DNA of 64,000 nt from positions 4,216,001-4,280,000 of the forward strand of contig NZ_CP053085.1 in NCBI RefSeq assembly GCF_013004105.1. Direction: 5' to 3'. The translations under genes were made by a program, and so were the position numbers. The first letter of the stretch is position 1; each line of letters opens with the position of its first letter. Positions 8,884 to 18,251 of this stretch are shown piece after piece. A model generated the notes under the pieces. That model did no database searches and was not told the origin of the DNA. It was given only the letters and a program-made list of their open reading frames with translations. Source of the DNA: Gemmatimonas groenlandica (GTDB lineage Bacteria; Gemmatimonadota; Gemmatimonadetes; Gemmatimonadales; Gemmatimonadaceae).

Positions 8884-9126
8884 CGGGATACGAATGGAAA
8901 AAGGCGGTTCCTGCCTGACACGGATACGAATTGATACGAGCTGATACGAACAGATCATCGTCGTTGCGCGCCAGACTCGGTGGCTCGGCGGCTGTTCAAT
9001 TTGGAGAATGAACAGCTTGCGCTCGATGGTGATATCGCGCGCGACACGGAGCGAATCCGTTCGCAGCCGTTCCTGTCGGTTCGTATCCGTGTCAGGCAGG
9101 AACTGTTGGTTTCCGCTGCTATCCCG
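8884..9126. repeat. Long palindromic iteron element, copy A
   Basis: The 312-bp gap between the convergent genes cysM and the PQQ dehydrogenase holds no gene but contains this 243-bp element. The left arm begins CGGGATACGAATGG and continues GGCGGTTCCTGCC-TGACACGGATACGAA. The right arm is its inverted complement (TTCGTATCCGTGTC-AGGCAGGAAC ... GCTATCCCG). Each arm contains tandem units close to GATACGAACN with a 10-bp period. The centre is an independent hairpin, GCTGTTCA (8991-8998) with TGAACAGC (9009-9016). The same architecture recurs at about 13508-13748, 13758-13999 and 46546-46785. Between convergent genes it could also act as a bidirectional terminator. Confidence 0.88.
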
Positions 9127-9164
9127 AGGCCGGTCGCGGCAGCCCGGAACATATCCAAGAGAAA

Positions 9165-10397
9165 TTACGCGCCCGGCGTGACCCGCCAGATCTCGCCACC
9201 GTCGGTCGCTACGTACAACGAACCATCCGGCCCCATCGTGAGCGCGCGGTATCGCGTACCGGGTAGGTCGGCGCTCACGCGACCGGTGGCGAGACCCGCG
9301 CTGTCGATCGTGAGAATGTCGAGGCGCTGACCGGCCATGACGCCGACCGCGAGCGCACCGTTCCATCCGCGCCAGGAGGTGCCGGTGAGAAACACCAGCG
9401 GACCCATACCCTGCGAGGAGCCGCTGTTCGACCATGCCGGTCGCATCGCGTTGGGGAAGCGCGCAACGTCCGTCATCGGCATCGTGCTCGCGTTGCCGGC
9501 GTAGCCGCAGTAGCCGTCGGCGCAATTCAGTGCGGGCCGATTCTGGGGATCCCACCCTCCGTTTCCGCCGGCCACGAGCGGCGTGACCTCGTCGCTGTGA
9601 TTCGGACCATGCTCGGCGATGAACGGTTGTCCCGTGCCCGGACGGAACGTGATGCCCTGCACGTTCCGATGACCGTAGGTGAAAATGCGCGCGTCAAAGC
9701 CGGCCGGCGCATTGTTGCCCGGCGCGGCGGCACCGCTCGTGGAGATGCGCAACACCTTGCCGCCGAGCACGGTCGGACTCTGCGGAATGGTGCCGTTGTG
9801 ATTGTCGCCCGTGGTGACGTACAGGAATCCATCCGGACCGAAGCGCAGCCGCCCGCCACTGTGCGAGCCGGCACCACCGTGCGCGTTGCCCTCATTCTTG
9901 AACGCGATATCGGTGACGATTTCGGTGCGGTTGCTCGCACTGCGCTGGTCGGCGCCGAGCACGAGCCGCACCACTCGATTCGTGCGCGGTGTCGTCGCGC
10001 TCGACGTCATGTACACATACACGGCGCGATTCGTGGCGAACGCCGGGTCGAGCGCGATGCCGTGCACGCCGCTCTGGCCCTGGCAGAGCAGATCGGCTGC
10101 GACCAGCGACGAGCCCGCCGTACCGAACAACCGTGTCACCGAGCCATCGGAGTGTCGCACCGAGAGTCCACGGCAGCGCTCGGTGAAGAACATCGCGCCA
10201 TCACTGCCGAAGGCGATATCCCACGGATTGCTGAGACTCGAGAGCACCACCGTGCGGGTGAGCGTGGGCGTGGCCGTGCTCGGCTGGTCTGGCAGTGTCG
10301 GCTGCTGCTGCGGCACACCGGCCGGACTCGAGCAGGCAGATGCGGCGACGACAAGAGCGAAGCCGGTGGCGATCACGCGAAACGGGATGGTCAACAT
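9165..10397 (-). CDS. PQQ-dependent sugar dehydrogenase (Asd/YliI-like), lipoprotein
   Basis: This 410-residue soluble-glucose-dehydrogenase-type beta-propeller is exported through a lipoprotein signal (FALVVAASAC, Cys22). It carries the family landmarks LSNPWDIAFGSDGAMFFTER, GAGSHSGGRLRFGPDGFLYVTTGDNHN, and GHRNVQGITF followed by EHGPNHSDEV. The glycine- and histidine-rich segments form the active-site and calcium/PQQ region. It should oxidise aldose sugars in the periplasm and pass electrons to a quinone or cytochrome. No PQQ biosynthesis genes lie in the window. It is transcribed toward cysM, with repeat copy A between the two gene ends. Confidence 0.88.
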   Translation of the reverse strand: MLTIPFRVIATGFALVVAASACSSPAGVPQQQPTLPDQPSTATPTLTRTVVLSSLSNPWDIAFGSDGAMFFTERCRGLSVRHSDGSVTRLFGTAGSSLVAADLLCQGQSGVHGIALDPAFATNRAVYVYMTSSATTPRTNRVVRLVLGADQRSASNRTEIVTDIAFKNEGNAHGGAGSHSGGRLRFGPDGFLYVTTGDNHNGTIPQSPTVLGGKVLRISTSGAAAPGNNAPAGFDARIFTYGHRNVQGITFRPGTGQPFIAEHGPNHSDEVTPLVAGGNGGWDPQNRPALNCADGYCGYAGNASTMPMTDVARFPNAMRPAWSNSGSSQGMGPLVFLTGTSWRGWNGALAVGVMAGQRLDILTIDSAGLATGRVSADLPGTRYRALTMGPDGSLYVATDGGEIWRVTPGA

Positions 10398-10484
10398 CCG
10401 AGCTAGTACTCCCGGACAGCGGGGAAGGTTGCCGAGCTTGTGATTTGGTGTTCACCTTCCTGCATTCCACTCGAGGAGAGAGGC

Positions 10485-10844
10485 ATGGCGGGATCGGTAA
10501 GCTGGGTGCTGGAGTTGCAGGTGCAGCCGGGACGCTCGGACGAGCTTCGCACGCTGATGGAAGAGATGGTCTTGAGCACACACGCACATGAGCCAGGCAC
10601 GCACGGCTACGAGTGGTACATGAGCGCCGACGGCAGCCAGTGTCATCTGTACGAGCGTTACGCCGACTCGGCCGCGGCACTGGCGCATTGTCACACGTTC
10701 GGCGCGCGATTCGCGGGACGGTTCATGTCGCTGCTCACGCCCACGCGATGCACCGTGTACGGGTCACCGGACGCGCCGCTGCAAGGCGCCCTGTCGATGC
10801 TGCGCCCGACGTATCTCGGGCAGGCCGCCGGATTCCACCGCTGA
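10485..10844 (+). CDS. Antibiotic-biosynthesis-monooxygenase (ABM) fold protein
   Basis: This 119-residue dimeric ferredoxin-like protein carries the ABM pattern SWVLELQVQPGRSDELRTLMEEMV ... EPGTHGYEWYMSADGSQCHLYERYADSAAALAH (shown here in parts of the domain, not as one motif). The ATG at 10485 is preceded by a good ribosome site (GAGGAGAG), so the longer frame from 10440 is unlikely. Family members are small cofactor-poor oxygenases or stress-related enzymes such as YgiN-type proteins. The substrate is unknown. It is followed after 11 bp by a SnoaL-like exported protein, probably in the same transcript. Confidence 0.8.
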   Translation: MAGSVSWVLELQVQPGRSDELRTLMEEMVLSTHAHEPGTHGYEWYMSADGSQCHLYERYADSAAALAHCHTFGARFAGRFMSLLTPTRCTVYGSPDAPLQGALSMLRPTYLGQAAGFHR

Positions 10845-10855
10845 CGCCGCGTGCC

Positions 10856-11365
10856 ATGCGAATTCTCCGTACCGCGCTCGTGCTGGGCGGACTCATGATG
10901 TTGACCGCGGCCGGCGATGCGAATGCGCAGTCGGCGGATGCGCAGTCTGTCCGAGCGGCACGCGCGGCGCAGAACGCCGCCATCGCCGCCGGTGATCTCG
11001 ACGCGGTCACGTCGTTCTGGACCGATGACATCACGGTGCGTCGGGCCCTTGGCTCGCCGGTGGCCGGCCGCACCGCTGCCCGGGCGGCTTTTGAGCCGCC
11101 CAGCGGCGCGACCGCGTCCGCGGTCTCTCCACGCATCGTGTACCGCCGCATCCCGAACGAGGTCGAGGTGAGCCCGCAGTGGCCGCTCGCCTTCGAAACC
11201 GGCGTCTGGGAAGGACGCGAGGGAACAAGTGATGGCCCCGTCATCATCGGGGGTCGATTCTCCGCGCAGTGGGTGAAGCGCGACGGCCGATGGCTGATCC
11301 GCTCCGAGGTGTTCGTGGCCCTCACCTGCGCAGGGACTGGCTGTTCGCTCGTGGCCGTGCCATAA
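10856..11365 (+). CDS. Exported SnoaL/DUF4440-like (NTF2 fold) protein
   Basis: This 169-residue protein has an N-terminal signal peptide (VLGGLMMLTAAGDANAQ, cleavage near residue 25). One NTF2-like domain follows: VRAARAAQNAAIAAGDLDAVTSFWTDDITVRR, GSPVAGRTAARAAF and finally SAQWVKRDGRWLIRSEVF. This is the order seen in SnoaL-like and DUF4440 proteins. These are small ligand-binding or ketosteroid-isomerase-like folds of unpredictable substrate. The start ATG at 10856 lies 11 bp after the ABM gene. A frame extending upstream to 10613 is the shadow of that gene. Two cysteines near the C-terminus (CAGTGC) could form a disulfide in the periplasm. Confidence 0.72.
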   Translation: MRILRTALVLGGLMMLTAAGDANAQSADAQSVRAARAAQNAAIAAGDLDAVTSFWTDDITVRRALGSPVAGRTAARAAFEPPSGATASAVSPRIVYRRIPNEVEVSPQWPLAFETGVWEGREGTSDGPVIIGGRFSAQWVKRDGRWLIRSEVFVALTCAGTGCSLVAVP

Positions 11366-11372
11366 CTCAGGC

Positions 11373-12479
11373 ATGAACCGACTCGCGCTTCCTTTGCTCC
11401 TGGCCCTCGCGCCCTCGCTCCTTCGCGCACAAGCTGCGCCTCCACACAGAGCCGAGCATCGCGAGTTCGTGGTGTCGAACTTCACGACGGAAAGTGGCGT
11501 CACATTGCCGCAGGCCCGCATCGTGTACGGTACCTACGGCAAGCTCAACGCCGCGCGTGACAACGTCGTGCTGCTACCCTCGCACTACATGGCCAATCAT
11601 CACGGCTACGAGTGGCTGATCGGCGATGGCTTGGCGCTCGACACGACGAAGCTGTTTCTGGTGGCCACGGAACTGTTCGGAAACGGCGCCTCGTCGTCGC
11701 CGAGCAACACGCCGGAGCCGTTGCATGGCCCGCGTTTTCCTCTCACGACGATTCGCGACAACGTGCAGATCGTGCATCGTCTGCTCACCGAGCAGCTGGG
11801 GGTGACGCACCTCCGCGCGGTGATCGGCTTCTCGATGGGCGCCCAGCAGGCGTTTCAGTGGGCAGTGAGCTATCCAGCCTTCGCCGACCGTATCGTGGCG
11901 ACGTCGGGCACGGCGAAGACGTACGGCCATGGGATTATGCGGCTCGAGGGGCAGATCGCTGCCATCACGGCCGATCCGTCGTTCAATAACGGCGACTACG
12001 CTGCGCCACCGAAGGCAGGACTCGAAGCGTTCGGCATGGTGTGGGCCGCGTGGCTGTATTCGCAGGAGTGGTGGCGCAAGGAGCTGTGGCGAGCGAGCGC
12101 GCGACCTGGCACCAGCTTCGATCAGTTCGTGCAGTCGTGGCGCACGCGCTTCTCGGCCGATGCCAACAACTACATCCTGCAGGCGCGCACGTGGGAGCGA
12201 CACGATGTCGGCACCACGCCGGGCTTCAGCGGCGACACCGAGAAGGCGCTCCGGTCGATCTCGGTACCGTTACTGTACATGCCGTCGGAAACCGACTTGT
12301 ACTTCCCCGTCGGCGATGCGCGCTACGAAGCGCAATTCATTCCGAAGGTGCAGTTGGTGCCCATCCCCTCGCTCTGGGGACATCCGGCTGGTGCCGGTGC
12401 GAATCCCGAGGACAAGCGGTTCCTGAACGCGAAGATCACCGCGTTTCTGGCCGGCGGCGACGCCAACCGGGCACGGTAG
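11373..12479 (+). CDS. Exported MetX-like alpha/beta hydrolase (homoserine O-acetyltransferase family)
   Basis: This 368-residue alpha/beta hydrolase of the homoserine O-acetyltransferase family has the nucleophile serine in GFSMGAQQ (Ser154). A probable catalytic acid lies in MPSETDLYFPVGDARY, and the histidine is in LWGHPAGAGANP. It differs from biosynthetic MetX by starting with a signal peptide (LPLLLALAPSLLRAQ, cleavage near residue 20). The glycine-rich MetX substrate segment appears as LFGNGASSSPSNTPE. It is therefore more likely a periplasmic esterase or acyltransferase than a methionine enzyme (inference). Its stop overlaps the GTG start of a protein kinase gene by one base. Confidence 0.8.
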   Translation: MNRLALPLLLALAPSLLRAQAAPPHRAEHREFVVSNFTTESGVTLPQARIVYGTYGKLNAARDNVVLLPSHYMANHHGYEWLIGDGLALDTTKLFLVATELFGNGASSSPSNTPEPLHGPRFPLTTIRDNVQIVHRLLTEQLGVTHLRAVIGFSMGAQQAFQWAVSYPAFADRIVATSGTAKTYGHGIMRLEGQIAAITADPSFNNGDYAAPPKAGLEAFGMVWAAWLYSQEWWRKELWRASARPGTSFDQFVQSWRTRFSADANNYILQARTWERHDVGTTPGFSGDTEKALRSISVPLLYMPSETDLYFPVGDARYEAQFIPKVQLVPIPSLWGHPAGAGANPEDKRFLNAKITAFLAGGDANRAR

Positions 12480-13480
12480 TGGCGAACACGTTCCGCGTCG
12501 ATTCCGAGGAGCTGCGTGCGCGATTGCACGCGCTCTTCGGTAGCGAGCTGCGGATCGATCGTGAACTCGGACGTGGCGGCATGGCCGCGGTGTTTCTGGC
12601 CTTTGATTCCGCGCTGGAGCGACAAGTCGCGGTGAAGCTGTTGCTGCCCGATGTGTCGGTGCACGGCGATGTGGTGGAGCGGTTCCTGCGCGAGGCGCGC
12701 ACGGTCGCGGCGCTGCAACATCCCCACATCGTGACCGTGTACGGCGTGCGCAGTCGCGACGACGCGCACGCGATTGTCATGCAGTTTGTGGACGGCACGA
12801 GCCTCGATGCGGTGGTGGCCGAACAGGGAGCGCTGCCCCCCGCACAGGCGGCCCGCCTGCTGTCGCAGGTGGCGGCCGGATTGCAGCATGCGCACGATCG
12901 CGGGGTGGTGCATCGCGACGTGAAGCCGGCCAACGTGCTGGTGGATGATCAGGGCAATGCGTACGTGTCGGACTTCGGCATCGCGCGTCGTAACGACGGC
13001 GCGATCGTGACACGGGCCGGGTTCGTATTGGGCTCATGGGACTACATGAGCCCCGAGCAACGCACGGGTGAGCGCGTGACGCCTGCCGCCGACCAATACG
13101 CGTTCGGTGTGATGGCCTTCGAAGTGTTCACCGGGCGGTTACCGTTTCCGGGTACACCGGCAGAGGTTATTCGTGGCCACATGGACACGCCGGCGCCATC
13201 GTTGCGCGCGGTCGTCCCGGAGCTCACACCGACCATCGATGCGTTGATCGCCCGCATGCTGGCCAAGGATCCGTCCGACCGCTGGCCGTCGCTGGCCGAG
13301 GCGCGGTTGCGTCTCGATGAACTCGCGGAAGGTCGCACGTCGGGCGCGCACGATGTGGTGCCGACGGCGACACCGGCGGTGTCGACGCGGGCCGTGTCGA
13401 CGCGCGCCGTCACGATCGGCGTGGTGGTGCTGCTGCTGGCCGCGATCGCCGCGTGGGCGCTGGGGCTGTTCGGCTCGTAG
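12479..13480 (+). CDS. Membrane-anchored Ser/Thr protein kinase
   Basis: This is a 333-residue Hanks-type kinase with a C-terminal membrane anchor. Subdomains visible are GRGGMAAVF (31-39), the VAVK lysine (Lys53), the catalytic loop HRDVKPAN (145-152), DFG (165-167) and the P+1 region SPEQ. A linker of about 40 residues contains a 15-bp tandem duplication (AVSTR twice). It leads to one hydrophobic helix (IGVVVLLLAAIAAWALGLF) that ends the protein, so there is no extracellular sensor. The start is GTG at 12479 in a TAGTG overlap with the hydrolase gene. A longer frame upstream is the hydrolase's shadow. The target is unknown. Confidence 0.9.
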   Translation: MANTFRVDSEELRARLHALFGSELRIDRELGRGGMAAVFLAFDSALERQVAVKLLLPDVSVHGDVVERFLREARTVAALQHPHIVTVYGVRSRDDAHAIVMQFVDGTSLDAVVAEQGALPPAQAARLLSQVAAGLQHAHDRGVVHRDVKPANVLVDDQGNAYVSDFGIARRNDGAIVTRAGFVLGSWDYMSPEQRTGERVTPAADQYAFGVMAFEVFTGRLPFPGTPAEVIRGHMDTPAPSLRAVVPELTPTIDALIARMLAKDPSDRWPSLAEARLRLDELAEGRTSGAHDVVPTATPAVSTRAVSTRAVTIGVVVLLLAAIAAWALGLFGS

Positions 13481-13507
13481 TCCCGTCACGGCGAATGCCG
13501 CGGCGTT

Positions 13508-13748
13508 GGGATTGAACGGATACCAACGGTTCCTGCCTGACACGGAGACGAACTGATACGAACCGAGAGCAACTGATCATCAGTGCCACGCGACCGAGCC
13601 CGTGGCTCGACGGCTGTTCAATTTTGCCATTGAACAACTCGTGCGTGATTACGATCTCGCCGACCGCACGGGGCTGATCCGTTCGCATCCGTTGCTATCG
13701 GTTCGTATCCGTGTCAGGCAGGAACCGCCTGTTTCCGTTCCTATCCCG
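13508..13748. repeat. Long palindromic iteron element, copy B (first of a tandem pair)
   Basis: This is about 240 bp in the 618-bp gene-free stretch after the kinase gene. It has the same inverted arms as copy A (CGGTTCCTGCC-TGACACGGA at left, TCCGTGTCA-GGCAGGAACCG at right). Its 10-bp units read GATACGAACC and the related GAGAGCAACT. The core hairpin is GTTCAAT (13616-13622) with ATTGAAC (13629-13635). It aligns without gaps to copy C exactly 251 bp downstream, with about a dozen mismatches over 231 bp. Confidence 0.88.
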
Positions 13749-13757
13749 CGGGCCGCC

Positions 13758-13999
13758 GGATCAACAGCGGATACCAACGGTTCCTGCCTGACACGGATAC
13801 GAGCTGATACGAACCGATAGCAACTGATCATCCGCGCCACGCGACCGAGCCCGTGGCTCGACGGCGGTTCAATTTTGCAATTGAACAACTCGTGCGTGAT
13901 TACGATCTCGCCGACCGCACGGGACGGATCCGTTCGCAGCCGTTGCTATCGGTTCGTATCCGTGTCAGGCTGGAACCGCCTGTTTCCGTTCCTATCCCG
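13758..13999. repeat. Long palindromic iteron element, copy C (second of a tandem pair)
   Basis: This is the tandem neighbour of copy B with a period of 251 bp. The arms carry units GATACGAGCT, GATACGAACC and GATAGCAACT at left and the inverted units at right. The central hairpin is the best in the family: GTTCAATT (13867-13874) with AATTGAAC (13879-13886) and a 4-nt loop. The remaining 100 bp to the next gene (14000-14098) show no further feature. A frame of 526 codons that reads through this repeat into the next gene is a false extension. Confidence 0.88.
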
Positions 14000-14098
14000 C
14001 GGGCCGCGATCGCAGCAACGACGGACGTGGCGGCTCGACGAATGTCAGGGAAATACCGGTTGCGAGAGGGAGCACGCGGTCCCACTGTAACTGGGACT

Positions 14099-15433
14099 AT
14101 GAATACCGGATTACGTCGGACTTTCGGCGCCTATGCGGCGGTGGTCTCGCTACTCGGAGTCGTGGCCGCCACGCTCGGCAGCACGCCCACGTCGGTCGCC
14201 AGACGTTCGCGCTCGTTCGCCCCCGCCACGCGCGATCCCATCGCCCGGTTGCAGTCGCAGCTCGACGTGGGGCAGGTCACACTGGCCCACGACTCGCTGT
14301 TGGGCTACCTACCCGCGTTGCTGAAGACGCTGAAGATCCCTGTCTCGTCGCAGGGGCTCGTGTTCTCGCGCACCAGTTTGCAGACCGACAAGATCACGCC
14401 ATGGTCGCCGCGCGCGATCTACTTCAACGACGAGGTATACATCGGCTACGTGCAGGAAAGCACGTTCCTCGAGATTGCCACTGTCGATCCGGTGAAGGGT
14501 GCGGTGTTCTACACGCTGAGTCAGGAACCGCGGGCTCGCCCCGTGTTCTCCCGCGAGACGACCACGTGTCTCATGTGCCACCAGTCCCGCACTGCCACCG
14601 GCGGCGTGCCGGGGTTCATGGTGATTTCGACTATCGCTGACCGCTACGGCTATCCCGTGGTGGGGATGCATGAAGGCAGTACGACCGACGCCACGCCGCT
14701 TAGGCAGCGCTTCGGTGGTTGGTATGTGACCGGCTCTGCCGGCGCACAGGGACATGCCGGCAACGTGTACTCGCCCAAGCTGGCGCACGAGATCACCGAC
14801 AAGCCGGCGTATCGCGCGCAGCTCGACATGAATGCCGAAAGCGCACGCCCGGATCTCACCGGCAAGTTCGATCCGACGCCGTATTTGTCGGCGCAGAGCG
14901 ACATCGTGGCGCTGATGGTACTCGTGCATCAGACTGTCGTGCACAACCTCATTACGGCGGTGCATGAAGCCGCTCCCGACGCCGTGTTCGAAGACTCCAT
15001 GTCGCGGGCCAGTGGACGCGACACCACCTCGCGCGCACAGCCCGGGGGCGGACCAGCGGCCCGTCTGCGTCGTGACGTGGAGAAGCTCGTGCGGGCGATG
15101 CTGTTCGTCGGCGAAGCCCCGTTCAGTGGCACGGTGAAAGGCACCACCACGTACGCGCAGGACTTCGTGAAAGCGGCGCCACGCGATGCGAAGGGGAGGT
15201 CGTTGCGGGATCTCGATCTCGAGAAGCGGCTCTTCAAGTATCCGCTCAGCTTCCTGATCTACTCCGACAGCTTCAACGCGCTCCCCGCTCTAGCAAAGAG
15301 CGAGGTGTACCGGCAGTTGCGCGCGATTCTGACCGGCGCCGACGCGAGCGCGGAGTTCGCGCAACTCTCAGCCAGCGATCGCGCGGCGATTCTGGAAATT
15401 CTCTCGGCCACCAAGCCGGACTTCCCGCGCTAA
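14099..15433 (+). CDS. Exported CxxCH-containing protein of unknown family
   Basis: This 444-residue protein has an N-terminal hydrophobic segment (AAVVSLLGVVAATLG, residues 13-27) acting as signal or anchor. There is one haem-c-like motif CLMCH (157-161), located after RPVFSRETTT. I recognise no cytochrome fold around it. The rest is a mixed alpha/beta sequence (SPRAIYFNDEVYIGYVQEST, GGWYVTGSAGAQGHAGN). Later histidines (LVHQTVVHNLITAVHEA) could be axial or metal ligands. The chosen ATG at 14099 gives a clean signal peptide. Another in-frame ATG lies at 14042. It is convergent with the DUF4159 gene, 10 bp between the stops. It is probably a periplasmic haem protein, reaction unknown. Confidence 0.7.
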   Translation: MNTGLRRTFGAYAAVVSLLGVVAATLGSTPTSVARRSRSFAPATRDPIARLQSQLDVGQVTLAHDSLLGYLPALLKTLKIPVSSQGLVFSRTSLQTDKITPWSPRAIYFNDEVYIGYVQESTFLEIATVDPVKGAVFYTLSQEPRARPVFSRETTTCLMCHQSRTATGGVPGFMVISTIADRYGYPVVGMHEGSTTDATPLRQRFGGWYVTGSAGAQGHAGNVYSPKLAHEITDKPAYRAQLDMNAESARPDLTGKFDPTPYLSAQSDIVALMVLVHQTVVHNLITAVHEAAPDAVFEDSMSRASGRDTTSRAQPGGGPAARLRRDVEKLVRAMLFVGEAPFSGTVKGTTTYAQDFVKAAPRDAKGRSLRDLDLEKRLFKYPLSFLIYSDSFNALPALAKSEVYRQLRAILTGADASAEFAQLSASDRAAILEILSATKPDFPR

Positions 15434-15443
15434 TCCAACGAAC

Positions 15444-16097
15444 TCAGTGCGTCAGCCCGTACACCACGTAGTTCGTGGCGAACTTGTACGCGTCGTTGGA
15501 GAAGTTCACGGGATACCAGCCTTCGCCCGACCACTCCATGTAGTCGCCGATGTCGTTGTTGTAGTTGATGATCACCTGCAGCCGCTTGCTCGGGTCGTTG
15601 TCCTCGTAGATACCGAGGTACTCGGCCTTGGCCAGCGGCGTGGCAGGGTGGGTCATCCCGACCAGCGTCTTGATGTGAAAGAACGAATTGAAGATCAGAT
15701 GCGATACGTCCATCGGTACGATGCGCGCATTGGGCAGCACCGACAGCATCGCCTTCTCGAACACCTCCCACTGGCGGTCGAAGTAGAAATCGTCGACGAT
15801 CAGAAATCCGCCTTTCTGAATCCAGCGACGCAGCGCTTCGGCTTCCTGCTCCGTGGGAATCCAGTAGCCTGGCTCCGTGAGATACGCGACCGGGTAGTGA
15901 TTGAGCGCGGGATCGTCCAGCACATGCACGTTGCTGACTTTCTTGTGGAGCCGCAGTGTGGAGAGATCGCCCAAAATCGTCATGAAGTTGCGCTCCATCT
16001 GCGGATAGTCCGCACTCCAGGCCATGCGGTATCCCTGGGTGTAGCGCAGCCGTACGAACGTGTAGCGACCGTCGTACGGCACGTTCGGCTCGATCAT
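15444..16097 (-). CDS. DUF4159 domain protein
   Basis: This 217-residue protein is made almost entirely of a DUF4159 domain: YTFVRLRYTQGY near the start, the NFMTILGDLSTLR region, the EAEALRRWIQKGGFLIVDDFYF core and the C-terminal DIGDYMEWSGEGWYPV. DUF4159 has a glutamine-amidotransferase-like fold without the catalytic cysteine. Its function is unknown, and members are often found near membrane or MoxR-type genes. No signal peptide is visible in this frame. It lies 18 bp downstream of the LPOR homologue on the same strand and probably shares its transcript. Confidence 0.82.
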   Translation of the reverse strand: MIEPNVPYDGRYTFVRLRYTQGYRMAWSADYPQMERNFMTILGDLSTLRLHKKVSNVHVLDDPALNHYPVAYLTEPGYWIPTEQEAEALRRWIQKGGFLIVDDFYFDRQWEVFEKAMLSVLPNARIVPMDVSHLIFNSFFHIKTLVGMTHPATPLAKAEYLGIYEDNDPSKRLQVIINYNNDIGDYMEWSGEGWYPVNFSNDAYKFATNYVVYGLTH

Positions 16098-16115
16098 GAA
16101 GCGCTGCCGCTGCGA

Positions 16116-17135
<1,020 letters not shown>

Positions 17136-17184
17136 TCACCGAGGGAATCTGTTCCGATTCTCATGTCGTGGCTACACTATCGGC

Positions 17185-18219
17185 ATGTCATTTCGCTTCC
17201 CTCACCGTACCCGCGTGCGGGCGGCCCTGGCTCTCGGGGTCACCTGCCTGACGGCGTACGGCGTACGCGCTCACGCCACGCCGCAGGCCACCGCTCACTT
17301 CGGCCCGGGTGCACGGGTGTTGTTGGACGCGCACAACGCGTACCCCGAGCGGGGCCGGTGGAGTACGCGGATCGATGACGCGCTGGCCATCGGCCTGCCG
17401 ATCGCGATCGAGCAAGACCTGCATTGGCGGGTGACGGGCGGAAGCGCACCGCAAACGGTGGTGGCGCACGACGACGACGCGCTCGAGGGCGCCCCGTCGT
17501 TCGACGCCCACTTCTTCGCCCGCATCCGGCCGATCATGGAGCGCGCGCTGGCAGAGGACAGGCGGGACACGTGGCCGTTGATCACGCTCAATCTCGATTT
17601 CAAGGACAACACACCGGCGCATCTCGACGCGGTATGGGCGCTGCTCGGCACGTACGAGGCTTGGTTGACGACTGCCACTCGCACTGCCACGCCGGCGCAC
17701 CCTGAGGCGCTCGTTCCAGGGCCGCTACTCGTGCTGACCGGCTCGGATACGGCGCAACGCCGCCGTTTTCACGATGATGTACCCGTTGGCGCCAAACTGC
17801 GCGCCTTCGGTGCGATGGCGCCCGTGCCGGTACGTGGGGCCACCAAAGCCCTACGGGCGCAGCGTGCCATGCGCATGACGAGTGCACAGCACATCGATGC
17901 GCACGCCGACAACTTTGCGCGCTGGGTGAACTTTCCGTGGAGCGTGATCGAGGCCGGTGGGCAGAAAACTGCCGGCGCATGGGTTCCGGCCGATTCGGCA
18001 CGGCTGCACGCGTTCGTGCAGCGCGCCCACGCGCAGGGCTTCTGGATTCGCTTCTACACGCTCGACGGATTCTCCCCCACCGAGGATCGCGGCTTCACCG
18101 CCTCGTACAACTTCGGGTCGCGGGCGGCGGCCGCCGCGCGATGGCGCGCGGCCATTACGAGCGGCGTCGACTTCGTGGCGACCGATCAGTACGCAGCGTT
18201 CACCGATCTCCGTCGCTAG
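17185..18219 (+). CDS. Exported PLC/GDPD-like phosphodiesterase
   Basis: This 344-residue protein has a signal peptide (ALALGVTCLTAYGVRAHA) and a TIM-barrel phosphodiesterase pattern. DAHNAYPE carries the first catalytic histidine (His50), IEQDLHW the Glu76/Asp78 pair that binds metal in glycerophosphodiesterases, and VVAHDDD a second histidine. The closing strands GFWIRFYTLDG and VDFVATDQYAAF are also present. It probably cleaves phosphodiester bonds of lipid head groups in the periplasm, but PI-PLC and GDPD cannot be told apart by eye. The ATG at 17185 fits the signal peptide, and the frame reaching back to 17050 overlaps the LPOR gene. It is divergent from LPOR. Confidence 0.75.
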   Translation: MSFRFPHRTRVRAALALGVTCLTAYGVRAHATPQATAHFGPGARVLLDAHNAYPERGRWSTRIDDALAIGLPIAIEQDLHWRVTGGSAPQTVVAHDDDALEGAPSFDAHFFARIRPIMERALAEDRRDTWPLITLNLDFKDNTPAHLDAVWALLGTYEAWLTTATRTATPAHPEALVPGPLLVLTGSDTAQRRRFHDDVPVGAKLRAFGAMAPVPVRGATKALRAQRAMRMTSAQHIDAHADNFARWVNFPWSVIEAGGQKTAGAWVPADSARLHAFVQRAHAQGFWIRFYTLDGFSPTEDRGFTASYNFGSRAAAAARWRAAITSGVDFVATDQYAAFTDLRR

Positions 18220-18240
18220 CCGTCGCGTACGCCCGACGGC
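18219..18240. terminator. Hairpin between convergent genes, possible terminator
   Basis: GCCGTCG at 18219-18225 pairs perfectly with CGACGGC at 18234-18240 across an 8-nt loop. It sits in the 32-bp gap between the convergent phosphodiesterase and hydroxy-acid dehydrogenase genes. There is no U-tract, so intrinsic termination is only a possibility. Confidence 0.35.
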
Positions 18241-18251
18241 AGACGGTGGCG

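Noticed and set aside
8884-13999. Interpretation of the palindromes as a CRISPR array
   Set aside because: There are no short regularly spaced identical repeats with unique spacers and no cas genes. The units are degenerate, in inverted arms and only 10 bp long.
13853-14098. N-terminal extension of the CxxCH protein to 13853
   Set aside because: The extension translates the right half of repeat copy C. The ATG at 14099 gives a normal signal peptide.
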